From: Jiella sonneratiae
GTDB taxonomy: Bacteria > Pseudomonadota > Alphaproteobacteria > Rhizobiales > Rhizobiaceae
Direction: 5' to 3'
Assembly: GCF_017353515.1 (NCBI RefSeq)
Contig: NZ_JAFMPY010000004.1
Span: 248,001-312,000, forward strand
DNA length: 64,000 nt
Part shown: positions 17,828 through 26,644 of the stretch, in pieces
Numbering within the stretch: position 1 is the stretch's first letter
Layout: each line of letters opens with the position of its first letter
Made by a program: the position numbers and the translations under genes
The notes under the pieces: generated by a model
What the model was told of the DNA's origin: nothing
What the model saw: the letters and a program-made list of their open reading frames with translations, nothing else
Database searches by the model: none

Positions 17828-18832
17828 ATGGGTCAGATCCACCTCGAAAAGGTCCGCAAGGCCTTCGGCGACGTCGTCATCATCCCCGAACTGGACCTGC
17901 AGATCGAGGACGGCGAGTTCGTCGTCTTCGTCGGCCCGTCGGGCTGCGGCAAGTCCACGCTGCTTCGGCTGATCGCCGGGCTGGAGGACGTCACCTCCGG
18001 CAAGATCACCATCGACGGCACCGATGCGACCGAGCTGCCGCCGGCCAAGCGCGGCCTCGCCATGGTGTTCCAGTCCTACGCGCTCTATCCGCATATGAGC
18101 GTCAGGAAGAACATCGCCTTCCCGCTGAAGATGGCGAACATGGACAAGGCCGAGATCGACCGGCGCGTCGACTATGCGGCGAAGACGCTCAATCTCGACG
18201 CCTATATCGACCGGCGGCCGGGGCAGCTCTCCGGCGGCCAGCGCCAGCGCGTCGCCATCGGCCGGGCGATCGTCCGCGAACCGAAGGCCTTCCTCTTCGA
18301 CGAGCCCTTGTCGAACCTCGACGCCGCCTTGCGCGTCGGCATGCGGCTCGAGATCTCCGAGCTGCACCAGCGGCTGAAGACAACGATGATCTACGTCACC
18401 CACGACCAGGTCGAGGCGATGACCATGGCCGACAAGATCGTCGTCCTCAGGGCCGGCAACATCGAGCAGGTCGGCTCGCCGCTGGAGCTCTATTCCAGCC
18501 CGCGCAACCTCTTCGTCGCCGGCTTCATCGGCTCGCCGCGGATGAACCTGATCAACGGGGCCGAGGCGGGCAAGTACAAGGCCGACACGATCGGCATCCG
18601 GCCCGAGCATCTGCGGCTCTCGACTTCGGAAGGGCGCTGGACGGGGACGGTGAAGGTGTCCGAACATCTCGGCTCCGACACCTTCCTCCACGTCGAATCG
18701 CCGGTCCACGAGGAGCCGGTGACGGTGCGCGCCGACGGCGAGTTCCCGGTGCATTCCGGCGACACGGTCTATCTGACGCCGCAGGAAGACAAGATCCACC
18801 GCTTCGACGGCAAGGGGCTCGCCTTGCGGTGA
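17828..18832 (+). CDS. smoK: Polyol ABC transporter ATP-binding protein (UgpC/MalK type)
   Basis: 334-residue ATPase of the CUT1 class. Walker [10 protein letters not shown] is near residues 37-45, the signature [15 protein letters not shown] near 134-148, Walker [13 protein letters not shown] near 155-166, and the switch histidine is in YVTHDQ. The C-terminal ~95 residues form the OB/TOBE regulatory part ([10 protein letters not shown]). It starts 11 bp after smoG. A frame open far upstream to 15875 is only the shadow of smoF and smoG. It powers the importer and could in principle serve other CUT1 systems. Confidence 0.94.
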   Translation: MGQIHLEKVRKAFGDVVIIPELDLQIEDGEFVVFVGPSGCGKSTLLRLIAGLEDVTSGKITIDGTDATELPPAKRGLAMVFQSYALYPHMSVRKNIAFPLKMANMDKAEIDRRVDYAAKTLNLDAYIDRRPGQLSGGQRQRVAIGRAIVREPKAFLFDEPLSNLDAALRVGMRLEISELHQRLKTTMIYVTHDQVEAMTMADKIVVLRAGNIEQVGSPLELYSSPRNLFVAGFIGSPRMNLINGAEAGKYKADTIGIRPEHLRLSTSEGRWTGTVKVSEHLGSDTFLHVESPVHEEPVTVRADGEFPVHSGDTVYLTPQEDKIHRFDGKGLALR

Positions 18833-18982
18833 GCCGCGACGGTCCGGCGACGCGGCGGCTCGCGGCGCGTGCGGTCTGCGTCCCGCCGCGCCGGCGGCGC
18901 CGGAGCGACGTCCGCGGCCGGGAGAGACACGCGACGGCCCGGGCCGGCGCGCGATGATTTGATGAGCTTCAGGAGACCTGCC

Positions 18983-20455
18983 ATGAGCGTGAGGCTTTCC
19001 GAACGGACCCTTTCCGAGATCGCGGCGACGGCGGCGGTGCCTCGCTACGACCGGTCGCGGCTTGCCGCGGGCATCCTGCATTTCGGCGTCGGCAACTTCC
19101 ACCGCGCCCACCAGGCGGTCTATCTCGACGACCTGTTCGAGACCGGCGAGGGACACGACTTCGCCATCGTCGGGGCCGGCGTCATGCCCTCCGACCAGGC
19201 GATGCGTGACAAGCTCGCCTCCCAGGACTACCTGACCACCGTCGTCGAGCAGGACAACGCCCGCACCTCGGCCCGCGTCACCGGGCCGATGGTCGACATG
19301 CTGGCCGTCGGCGACGCCGAGGCGATCATCGAGAGGCTCGCCGATCCGGCGATCAGGATCGTCTCGCTGACGGTGACCGAGGGCGGCTATTTCGTCGATT
19401 CCGACGGCGTCTTCGATCCCTCGCATCCGGCGATCGCCGCCGACGGCGCCAGCCCCGACCAGCCGAAGACCGTCTTCGGTCTGATCGGTGCCGGGCTGAG
19501 GCGCCGGTCCGAGCGGGGCCTCGCGCCCTTCACCGTCATGTCCTGCGACAACATCCCGCACAACGGCAAGGTCTGCCGGTCGGCGGTCGTCGGCACGATG
19601 CGGCTCTCCGACCCGGCCTTCGCCGACTGGATCGACGCGAACGTCGCCTTTCCGAACGGCATGGTCGACCGCATCACCCCGGCGACCAGCCAGCGGGAGA
19701 TCGACCACTGCCGCGAGACCTTCGGCATCGAGGACGCCTGGCCGGTCTATTGCGAGGAATTCAAGCAGTGGGTGCTCGAGGACGACTTCCCGGCCGGCCG
19801 CCCGGCGCTGGAGAAGGTGGGCGTCCAGTTCGTTCCCGATGTTTCCCCCTACGAGGCGATGAAGATCCGCATCCTCAACGGCGGCCATGCGATCATCGCC
19901 TATCCGGCCGGGCTGATGGACGTCCACTTCGTCCACGAGGCGATGGAGACCGACCTCGTCGCGCGATTCCTCGACAAGGTCGAGCGCGACGAGATCATCC
20001 CCGTCGTGCCGCCCGTCCCGGATACCGACCTCGGCGACTATTTCTCCCTGATCAAGCGCCGCTTCGCCAATCCGAAGATCGGCGACACGGTGCGCCGGCT
20101 CTGCCTCGACGGCTCGAACCGCCAGCCGAAGTTCATCGTCCCCTCGATCCTCGACAATCTGAAAGCCGGCCGCGCGCCGGAGGGTCTCGCGCTGGAATCG
20201 GCGCTCTGGTGCCGCTACTGCCGCGGCACGAGCGACGGCGGCACTGCGATCGAGCCGAACGATCCGAACTGGGACAAGCTCGTCGAGCGGGCGAAGGCCG
20301 CCGAGACCGACCCCTCCGCCTGGCTGGCGATGACCGACGTCTACGGCTCGCTGAAGGACGAGCCGCGCTTCGCTGAGCCTTTCGCCAGATGGCTGGCGAT
20401 GCTGGCCGAGAAGGGCACGGCGGAGACGTTGCGGGTCTATCTCGGCAAGTCTTGA
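18983..20455 (+). CDS. mtlK: Mannitol dehydrogenase family protein (polyol 2-dehydrogenase)
   Basis: 490-residue long-chain polyol dehydrogenase, NAD-dependent and metal-free, oxidising mannitol or arabitol to fructose or xylulose. N-terminal Rossmann part: GILHFGVGNFHRAHQAVYLDDL. The catalytic lysine region is KIRILNGGHAIIAY, matching the K-x(4)-N-x(2)-H set of Pseudomonas mannitol 2-dehydrogenase. DRITPAT and KFIVPSILDNL are further family segments. AGGAGA precedes ATG 18983. It follows smoK by 150 bp in the same direction and supplies the first catabolic step after uptake. Confidence 0.93.
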   Translation: MSVRLSERTLSEIAATAAVPRYDRSRLAAGILHFGVGNFHRAHQAVYLDDLFETGEGHDFAIVGAGVMPSDQAMRDKLASQDYLTTVVEQDNARTSARVTGPMVDMLAVGDAEAIIERLADPAIRIVSLTVTEGGYFVDSDGVFDPSHPAIAADGASPDQPKTVFGLIGAGLRRRSERGLAPFTVMSCDNIPHNGKVCRSAVVGTMRLSDPAFADWIDANVAFPNGMVDRITPATSQREIDHCRETFGIEDAWPVYCEEFKQWVLEDDFPAGRPALEKVGVQFVPDVSPYEAMKIRILNGGHAIIAYPAGLMDVHFVHEAMETDLVARFLDKVERDEIIPVVPPVPDTDLGDYFSLIKRRFANPKIGDTVRRLCLDGSNRQPKFIVPSILDNLKAGRAPEGLALESALWCRYCRGTSDGGTAIEPNDPNWDKLVERAKAAETDPSAWLAMTDVYGSLKDEPRFAEPFARWLAMLAEKGTAETLRVYLGKS

Positions 20456-20676
20456 GGGCGCGCCGCGATGCGTGTCGTTAGGCGGCTCGCCGAAGCCCGC
20501 GGACCTTGGCGGCCGCGTTACACGCAGTGACGAATCCCGACGTTTGGAGACCGCGTAGCCAAATCCCGACGACAGAGGCCGGTTAAACCTGTGGCCGTGC
20601 GGAGGTCGAGGCCAACGGCGCCCGCCGGTGCCCGTGCTTGGCGATCCGGGCCTTCGACCAGTTCGGGAGAGTTTTC

Positions 20677-21321
20677 ATGCGGAAAATGTTGCGCGCTGCG
20701 GTTCTGCTTTTCGCGGCCGTTCTGGCGCCGGGCGGCGCCCTTGCTGCCAGCTCGGCCGTTGCCACGGCCGACGTCAACATGCGCGCCGGCCCTGGCACAG
20801 GCTATCCGGCGGTCCGGGTCGTGCCGGCTGGCGGACGCGTCGTCACCTATGGCTGCCTTGCCGACTATTCCTGGTGCGATACGGGTTATCTGGGCGCCCG
20901 CGGCTGGGTTTCTGCGCACTATCTGACCACCATCGTCGCCGGCACGACGGTGGTCGTCGGGCCGCGGGTGGGGTTGCCGGTCGTGTCCTTCAATACGGCC
21001 TACTGGAACCGGTACTATACGAGCTATCCCTGGTATTACCGCGGCCCCGCATATTACGCTCCGCCGCCAGGAGCCAGCGTGAACCGGAACTGTGGTCTCC
21101 ATGGCTGTAGCGGCACGGTCAGCGGCGCCTATGGCGGCAGCGCCGCGGGAACCAGGGGCTGCGGTCCGCGCGCATGTGGCGGCGCCGGCACCGTGACGGG
21201 ACCCAACGGCGGCACGGTTCGCGGCGCCCGCGCGTGCGGCCCCCGCGGCTGTGTCGGTGGCTATCGGGTCGTCGGCCCGAATGGTGGCACGCGAGGCGGC
21301 GTCGGGGGCTTCCCGCGATAA
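20677..21321 (+). CDS. Secreted SH3b-domain protein with Cys/Gly-rich repeats
   Basis: 214 residues. The signal peptide MRKMLRAAVLLFAAVLAPGGALA precedes a bacterial SH3 domain at about residues 25-85 (VATADVNMRAGPGTGYPAVRVVPAGGRV, then GWVSAHYL), a module that binds cell-wall peptides in many exported proteins. Then comes a Tyr-rich linker (YYTSYPWYYRGPAYYAPPP) and a C-terminal third built from loose repeats with CGPRAC/CGPRGC and GPNGGT. The start at 20677 has GGGAGAG; ATG 20638 is less good because it precedes the signal peptide. Periplasmic or envelope location is inferred. Confidence 0.85.
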   Translation: MRKMLRAAVLLFAAVLAPGGALAASSAVATADVNMRAGPGTGYPAVRVVPAGGRVVTYGCLADYSWCDTGYLGARGWVSAHYLTTIVAGTTVVVGPRVGLPVVSFNTAYWNRYYTSYPWYYRGPAYYAPPPGASVNRNCGLHGCSGTVSGAYGGSAAGTRGCGPRACGGAGTVTGPNGGTVRGARACGPRGCVGGYRVVGPNGGTRGGVGGFPR

Positions 21322-21480
21322 AGCCGGTCGGCTCGATTTTTCGGCTCGTCCAAGACATGGCGTCGAAACGGAAGTTACAGAACCAATACTCACTGCGAGC
21401 GTCACAAATCTTCTGCAATGCAAGCCCGGCTCAAGAGTTTCCGGTTACCTGTGGGCAACCACCAACTGGGGCCGAGCGCC

Positions 21481-22377
21481 ATGCGATTTTCGACAGCTTC
21501 CGCCTTTGGCCTGTTCTTGGCGCTGCTTTCCCTCCAGCCCGCCAATGCCGAATGGCGCGAAACGGAAGAGGGCGACTGGCGCGCCGCCTATGCCTGCGCC
21601 GCGGGCGGGGAAACCTGCGTCGCGGTGTCCTGCCAGCGCGGCGAGGGGCCGCGCTTCGGCATCTGGACGCCGCAGTTCTCGCCCCTCGATGCGGACGAGA
21701 TGCGCAAGCAGCGGCGCTTCGACATCGCCATCGACGGGGCGGCGACGTCGCTTTCGGTCGACGACGGCGAGTATCTGCGGGAAAAGCGCGTCGTCTTCTG
21801 GCCGATGGACGGCGGTCTTCTCGGCGACATCGGTGACGGATCGACGCTCGCGCTGCGCGGCTGGGGCGAGCCGAAGATCGACATTCGCGACGAGGACGGG
21901 GCGATCGACAGGACCATCAGGGAGTGCGTCGTCACGCGCGCCCCGAGCGAGGCGGCGCATCGCCGCGGCGATTTTCCCTGGGAGGGTGCGGACGGCGCGG
22001 CAGGCGCCGCGGAGCGGCTGGCCTATCTGAAGGACGTGATGCCCGGCGAAGCGGCGTGTCGGCTCGACGGCGGGGACGCCTCCTGCCGCATCGCCGAGAC
22101 CCCCGGCTCGGACCGCAATTCGATCCGCGCCCGCTTCGACCCGATGAACCGGGAACTCGCGATCCGGGCCGAGATCGCCGATCGCGACGACAGCGGCCCG
22201 GCCTATCGCAGCCGGCTCTACGACGTCCTGACCGCCTTCGGCATCCCGCGGTCCTTCGCCGACCACTGTTTCGGCCAGGGCGCCGTGACGCTCGACGTCG
22301 CCGGAAACCGCGTCGCCTGCGACAGCTACACCCCGTCCGACGCGACGGTCGCGACGTTCTACATCACGCGCCTTTGA
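21481..22377 (+). CDS. Secreted protein of unknown function (298 aa)
   Basis: A signal peptide (MRFSTASAFGLFLALLSLQPANA, cleaved before E24) is followed by about 275 residues that I cannot assign to a family. There are several Cys pairs (YACAAGGETCVAVSC, ECVV, ACRLDGGDASC, HCFGQGA...ACDSY), which suggests disulfides in the periplasm. ATG 21481 is chosen over 21418 because it starts the signal peptide. It lies between the SH3 protein and the FGGY kinase, with no evident operon partner. Confidence 0.75.
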   Translation: MRFSTASAFGLFLALLSLQPANAEWRETEEGDWRAAYACAAGGETCVAVSCQRGEGPRFGIWTPQFSPLDADEMRKQRRFDIAIDGAATSLSVDDGEYLREKRVVFWPMDGGLLGDIGDGSTLALRGWGEPKIDIRDEDGAIDRTIRECVVTRAPSEAAHRRGDFPWEGADGAAGAAERLAYLKDVMPGEAACRLDGGDASCRIAETPGSDRNSIRARFDPMNRELAIRAEIADRDDSGPAYRSRLYDVLTAFGIPRSFADHCFGQGAVTLDVAGNRVACDSYTPSDATVATFYITRL

Positions 22378-22535
22378 GAATTCGGCGGCAGCCTCTCGTG
22401 GCGCCCCGTCGGCCTGAAAAGCGGCGGACGCCCCGGCGCCGTCTGCCGTGCTTTGCCGTCTCGCCGCAGCCGGGGCTCTTTCCATCAGGCGAAGAATCCG
22501 GCTAGGTCGCACCCGGAGACGAGACGGGAGGCGGC

Positions 22536-24179
22536 ATGGCGGAGGCATATCTCGGCATCGACGTCGGGACGGGCAGCGCGCGCGCCGGGCTGTTCGACCG
22601 CTCCGGACGGCTGCTTTCCGCCGCCAAGCGCCCGATCCGCCTGTGGCGCGAGGATCCGAACGTCTTCGAACAGTCCTCCGACGACATCTGGCGGGCGATC
22701 TGCGACAGCGTGCGCGAAGCCGTCGCCGCGGCGGGCCTTGCCGGGAGCGACGTCAAGGGGCTCGGCTTCGACGCCACCTGCTCGATGGTGGTGGTCGATC
22801 GCGACGCCCGGCCGCTGACCGTCAGCCGCAGCGGCGACGACGCCCGCAACGTCATCGTCTGGATGGACCACCGGGCCCTCGACCAGACCGCGCGGATCAA
22901 CGCCACCGGCCACAAGGTGCTGCGCTATGTCGGCGGGCGGATCTCGCCCGAGATGGAGACGCCGAAGCTGATGTGGCTGAAGGAGCGGCTGCCGGACACC
23001 TTCCGGCGCGCCGGGCACTTCTTCGACCTCGCCGACTTCCTGTCCTTCCGCGCCACCGGAAGTCTCGCCCGGTCGGTCTGCACGCTGACCTGCAAATGGA
23101 CCTATCTCGCCCATGAGCGCCGCTTCGACGCCGATTATTTCCGTCAGATCGGCCTTGAGGAGCTCGCGGACGAGGGCTTCGCGCGGATCGGCACCGATGT
23201 GGTCGACATCGGCGTGCCGCTCGGGGCGGGGCTCACCGAGGCCGCGGCCGAGGAACTCGGCCTGTCGCCGGGAACGCCGGTCGGGGCCTCGCTGATCGAC
23301 GCCCATGCCGGCGGCGTCGGCACCGTCGGCGGCGATCTTCCCGGCGGCGGCGCCGGCGATCCGACCCGCGAACTCGCCTTCATCATGGGCACCTCCTCCT
23401 GCACCATGACGCTGACGCCGGAGCCCTCATTCGTCGACGGCGTCTGGGGCCCCTATTACGGGGCGATGATCCCCGGCCTCTGGCTGCTGGAAGGCGGCCA
23501 GTCGGCCTATGGCGCGGCCCTCGACTATCTGATCGCCCTCCATCCGGCCTATCCGGCCGCCGCGCGCGCCGCCGAAGCGGCCGGCCTGTCGGTTCCCGAC
23601 CATCTCGAGGCTCGAGCCCTGGCGATGGCCGGATCGCCGGAGGCGGCCGCCTTCCTCGGGGCGGAACTCACCGTCGTGCCGGAATTCCTCGGCAACCGCT
23701 CGCCGGAGGCCGACCCGCACGCCCGCGGCGCCGTCGCCGGCCTGACGCTCGCCTCCAGCGAGGAGAACCTCGTCAGGCTCTTCGTCGCGACGCTCTGCGG
23801 CCTTTGCTACGGCACCCGCCAGATCGTCGAGGCCAACCGGGCGAAGGGGCTGAGCCTCGGCGCGATCGTCGCTTCCGGCGGCGCCGCCCGCTCGCCGCTG
23901 CTGCGGCGCCTCCTCGCCGACGCGACCGGGCTGTCGGTGGCACGGCCCGAGACCCGCGAACCGGTGCTCCTCGGCAGCGCGATGGTCGGGGCGGTGGCGG
24001 CGAAGGCGCATCCGGACCTTCGCGCCGCAGCCGCCGCCATGTGCCGGTCGGGCGAGGTCGTGGCGCCGGCGGGCGGGGCGCTCGCCGCCTATCACGCGGC
24101 GAAGTTCGAAGCCTACGAACTGCTTCAGCGCGCCGAGAGGCAGACGCGGGCGATCCTCGGCCCATATCTCGAACGCTGA
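22536..24179 (+). CDS. FGGY-family carbohydrate kinase (ribulokinase type)
   Basis: 547-residue sugar kinase with two actin-like domains. LGIDVGTGSARAGLFD is the N-terminal phosphate-1 motif, GFDATCSMVVVD and VIVWMDHRA mark the sugar-binding face, and ASGGAARSPLLRRLLADATG in the C-terminal half is the adenosine motif. Length and the MDHRA segment place it with pentulose (D-ribulose or similar) kinases rather than glycerol or xylulose kinases. It could phosphorylate the ketose produced from a polyol by the upstream mannitol-type dehydrogenase. The link is by proximity only, since two unrelated genes lie between. Confidence 0.9.
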   Translation: MAEAYLGIDVGTGSARAGLFDRSGRLLSAAKRPIRLWREDPNVFEQSSDDIWRAICDSVREAVAAAGLAGSDVKGLGFDATCSMVVVDRDARPLTVSRSGDDARNVIVWMDHRALDQTARINATGHKVLRYVGGRISPEMETPKLMWLKERLPDTFRRAGHFFDLADFLSFRATGSLARSVCTLTCKWTYLAHERRFDADYFRQIGLEELADEGFARIGTDVVDIGVPLGAGLTEAAAEELGLSPGTPVGASLIDAHAGGVGTVGGDLPGGGAGDPTRELAFIMGTSSCTMTLTPEPSFVDGVWGPYYGAMIPGLWLLEGGQSAYGAALDYLIALHPAYPAAARAAEAAGLSVPDHLEARALAMAGSPEAAAFLGAELTVVPEFLGNRSPEADPHARGAVAGLTLASSEENLVRLFVATLCGLCYGTRQIVEANRAKGLSLGAIVASGGAARSPLLRRLLADATGLSVARPETREPVLLGSAMVGAVAAKAHPDLRAAAAAMCRSGEVVAPAGGALAAYHAAKFEAYELLQRAERQTRAILGPYLER

Positions 24180-24313
24180 GGCAGGCGGCGGCCGACGGCC
24201 CGTCGGTGGCCGCTTGCGGCCTTCCAAGGTGAAACGCGGGCGCCCGCGGGTGCGAAACAGGCTTCGAAGCGGCGGGCTGCCGTCCGACCGGCGCAGGAGG
24301 GAAGGGACGAGGC

Positions 24314-24820
24314 ATGGCCAGTGACACAGACGGGCGGACGATCACCGCCACCGAGGCGGCCGCGCCGCCGCCGATCGGGGCGCTCTTCGCCTTCGCCGCG
24401 ATGCTGCCGATCGCGGCCGGTGCCGTCTATCTGTGGATCGGCAGCGAGGCGCAGGCCTTCCTGACCGTCAATCTCACGCTGCTCTGGGCCGCGGCGATCC
24501 TCACCTTCCTCGCCGGGGTGCGGCGGGGCGTCAGCTTCCGCCAGCCGGGCGGGCCGACGCCCGGCCAGCTCGCCACCATGCTGTGGATCTTCTTCCTCGG
24601 CTTTGCCGCGGTCGTCGAGACGGTCTGGGCCTATACGCTGACGGCGGCGGCTCTGGAATTGACCGGCTATGTCAGCCTCGCGATCCTCGACCCGCTGGCC
24701 GCGAAGAACGGCGAGGCGCCGCTGTTCTTCGCCTCGCTCCGGCCGCTGCAGATGGCGATCCCGATCGTCGCGCTGCCGGTTCTCGCCGTCTATGTCTGGC
24801 AGAGCCCGCTGTTCGGCTGA
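24314..24820 (+). CDS. DUF3429 family membrane protein
   Basis: 168 residues with four to five hydrophobic segments (IGALFAFAAMLPIAAGAVYLW; LTLLWAAAILTFLAGVRRGVSF; LATMLWIFFLGFAAVVE; LQMAIPIVALPVLAVYVW). The LTLLWAAAILTFLAGVRRG stretch is characteristic of DUF3429, an inner-membrane family of unknown role. It stands alone, 135 bp after the kinase. Confidence 0.83.
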   Translation: MASDTDGRTITATEAAAPPPIGALFAFAAMLPIAAGAVYLWIGSEAQAFLTVNLTLLWAAAILTFLAGVRRGVSFRQPGGPTPGQLATMLWIFFLGFAAVVETVWAYTLTAAALELTGYVSLAILDPLAAKNGEAPLFFASLRPLQMAIPIVALPVLAVYVWQSPLFG

Positions 24821-25161
24821 GCTGCGGCCGCTTCTCGCCCGGCCCGGACCGGCCGGCTCAGTTGCCCTCGTCCTCGCCCTCTCCCCCGGCGTCGTCCCGC
24901 GGCGCGATCACGCGCTCGGCGGTCGGCCGGTTCCGGCAGACGGCGAATACCAAAGCGCATGGTGCCGTCGATGGTACGGCCGTCGATGGTGCGGGTTGCA
25001 GAGCCGGTCGCATTCGGCGTCGCGAAAGGCGATCCAGGCGCGCTGCGCCGTCTCTTTGGCGGAAGGCGCGCCATGACAGAACCGGTTGCTGATCTAGCTG
25101 TGGTGTCGGCGCGGAACGCCGGGGCGGCGTGCCGCGGCGATCCTTGCAACGGGCGGCGCGA
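24821..25161. other. Intergenic region before the MDR/pterin-like operon
   Basis: 341 bases with no convincing gene. Imperfect tandem copies of GGCCGTCGATGGT occur near 24963-24998. A minus-strand frame ending at 24858 gives Arg-rich sequence without a good start and is not called. Confidence 0.35.
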
Positions 25162-26193
25162 ATGGCAGCGAGAGACGTCTTGACGGATGATGAGCCGGAT
25201 AAGGCCGGGCGGGCGCTCTGGCTCGTCGGGGAGGGGCGCGCGGCGCTTCGCGAGGAACGCCTGCCGGAGCCGGGTGCCGGCGAGGTCCTCGTACGGGCGC
25301 GCCACGGTGCGATCAGTCGCGGCACGGAATCGCTCGTCGCGTCGGGCTCGGTGCCGGAGAGCGAGTGGCAGAGAATGCGGGCGCCCTTCCAGGAAGGGGC
25401 GTTCCCGTTTCCGGTGAAGTACGGCTACGGCACGGTCGGCGAGATCGTGGAAGGGGGCAGGGGCGGCGGCGCGGAGTCCGGCGCCGACGACAGTCGGGGC
25501 CGGTGGGTGTTCTGCCTGCATCCCCACCAGGACCTTTTCGTCGTGCCGGCCGACGCGGCGGTGCCGATCCCGGAGGGGGTCGCGAAACATCGCGCGGTGC
25601 TCGCCGCCAACATGGAGACGGCGCTCAACGTCGTCTGGGACGCCGGCATCCTGCCCGGCGACCGCGTCGCCGTCGTCGGCGGCGGGGTGGTGGGGCTGCT
25701 CGTCGCCTATATCGCCGCCGCGATCCCGGGGACGGAGACCTTCGTCGTCGACGTCAATCCCTCCCGCGGCGGGATCGTCGCGGCGCTGGGCGCGCAGTTC
25801 GCGGCGCCGACGGACCTCCCCGCCGACTGCGACGTCGTCGTCCATACCTCGGCGAGCGAGGAGGGGCTGGCGAGCGCCATCGCCGCGGCCGGCTTCGAGG
25901 CGCGGATCGTCGAGGCGAGCTGGTACGGGGCGGCGCTGCCGACGATCCCGCTCGGCGGCGCCTTCCACAGCCAGCGCCTGTCGATCGTCGGCTCGCAGGT
26001 CGGCAGCGTTCCGCCCGGCCGGGCGACGCGCTGGAGCAACCGCCGCCGGCTGGAGGCGGCGCTGCGGCTTCTCGCCGATCCGCGGCTCGACGTCTTGTTT
26101 TCCGGCGAGACGGCCTTTGCGGACCTTTCGGCGCGCTATGTCGACATTCTGGCGGATCCGGCGACGCTGTGCCACCGCATCCGCTACGACTGA
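25162..26193 (+). CDS. Zinc-type alcohol dehydrogenase-like (MDR) oxidoreductase
   Basis: 343-residue medium-chain dehydrogenase, closest in style to the BchC-like branch. The N-terminal part (ALWLVGEGRAALREERLP, then GAISRGTESLVASG) lacks the usual GHE zinc-ligand motif and has Ser in place of the catalytic-zinc Cys, so zinc catalysis is doubtful. The Rossmann motif is VAVVGGGVVGLLVAYIAA, near residues 172-190. YGYGTVGEIVEGG precedes it. ATG 25162 is preferred; an upstream ATG at 25129 adds 11 residues. It is the first gene of a four-gene unit with the pterin-synthase-like, GT4 and methyltransferase genes. Confidence 0.82.
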   Translation: MAARDVLTDDEPDKAGRALWLVGEGRAALREERLPEPGAGEVLVRARHGAISRGTESLVASGSVPESEWQRMRAPFQEGAFPFPVKYGYGTVGEIVEGGRGGGAESGADDSRGRWVFCLHPHQDLFVVPADAAVPIPEGVAKHRAVLAANMETALNVVWDAGILPGDRVAVVGGGVVGLLVAYIAAAIPGTETFVVDVNPSRGGIVAALGAQFAAPTDLPADCDVVVHTSASEEGLASAIAAAGFEARIVEASWYGAALPTIPLGGAFHSQRLSIVGSQVGSVPPGRATRWSNRRRLEAALRLLADPRLDVLFSGETAFADLSARYVDILADPATLCHRIRYD

Positions 26194-26245
26194 CGGCCGG
26201 ACGAGAAAGCCGGCCGCGAGACGCGATGAAGAAGGAGCGGCGCCG

Positions 26246-26644
26246 ATGTATGCCGTCGAGGTCCGGGACCACATGATGATCGCCCACAGCCTGCCGAGAC
26301 CGGTCTTCGGCCCGGCCCAGGGCATGCACGGCGCGACCTTCGTCGTCGATGCGGCGTTCTTCGTCGAGGCGCTCGACGCCGACGGGCTCGCCGTCGACAT
26401 CGGCCGCGCGGCCACGCTCCTGAAGGAGGTGCTCGAGCCGCTGAACTACGGCAATCTCGACGCGATGGAGGCGTTCTCCGGCAAAATCACGACCACCGAG
26501 TTCCTGGCGCGCCACCTGTTCGACCGGCTGGCGGACCGCATCGCCGAAGGGGCGCTCGGCGAGGGCGGCCAACGGGTCCGGCGCATGCGGGTGACGCTGG
26601 AGGAATCGCACGTCGCGCGCGCCTGGTACGAGGGCGATCTGTGA
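26246..26644 (+). CDS. Degenerate 6-pyruvoyl-tetrahydropterin synthase / QueD-like protein
   Basis: 132 residues on the T-fold of PTPS/QueD. Family landmarks align: MMIAHSLPRPVFGPAQGMHGATF corresponds to the zinc site, TTTEFLARHLF to the NPTSE helix, and RVTLEESHVARAWYEGD to the pterin-anchoring Glu region. Key residues differ: the third zinc ligand of HxHGH is Ala30 (HGA), the catalytic Cys position four before His28 is Ala24, and the DH..LN motif reads NYGNLD. It therefore probably binds a pterin-like ligand but should not run the normal reaction. AAGGAG precedes ATG 26246. Its stop overlaps the next start. Confidence 0.82.
   Translation: MYAVEVRDHMMIAHSLPRPVFGPAQGMHGATFVVDAAFFVEALDADGLAVDIGRAATLLKEVLEPLNYGNLDAMEAFSGKITTTEFLARHLFDRLADRIAEGALGEGGQRVRRMRVTLEESHVARAWYEGDL

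Noticed and set aside
24858-25325. Minus-strand frame of 155 residues before the MDR gene
   Set aside because: Arg/Ser/Pro-rich translation overlapping the start of a real gene, without a ribosome site.
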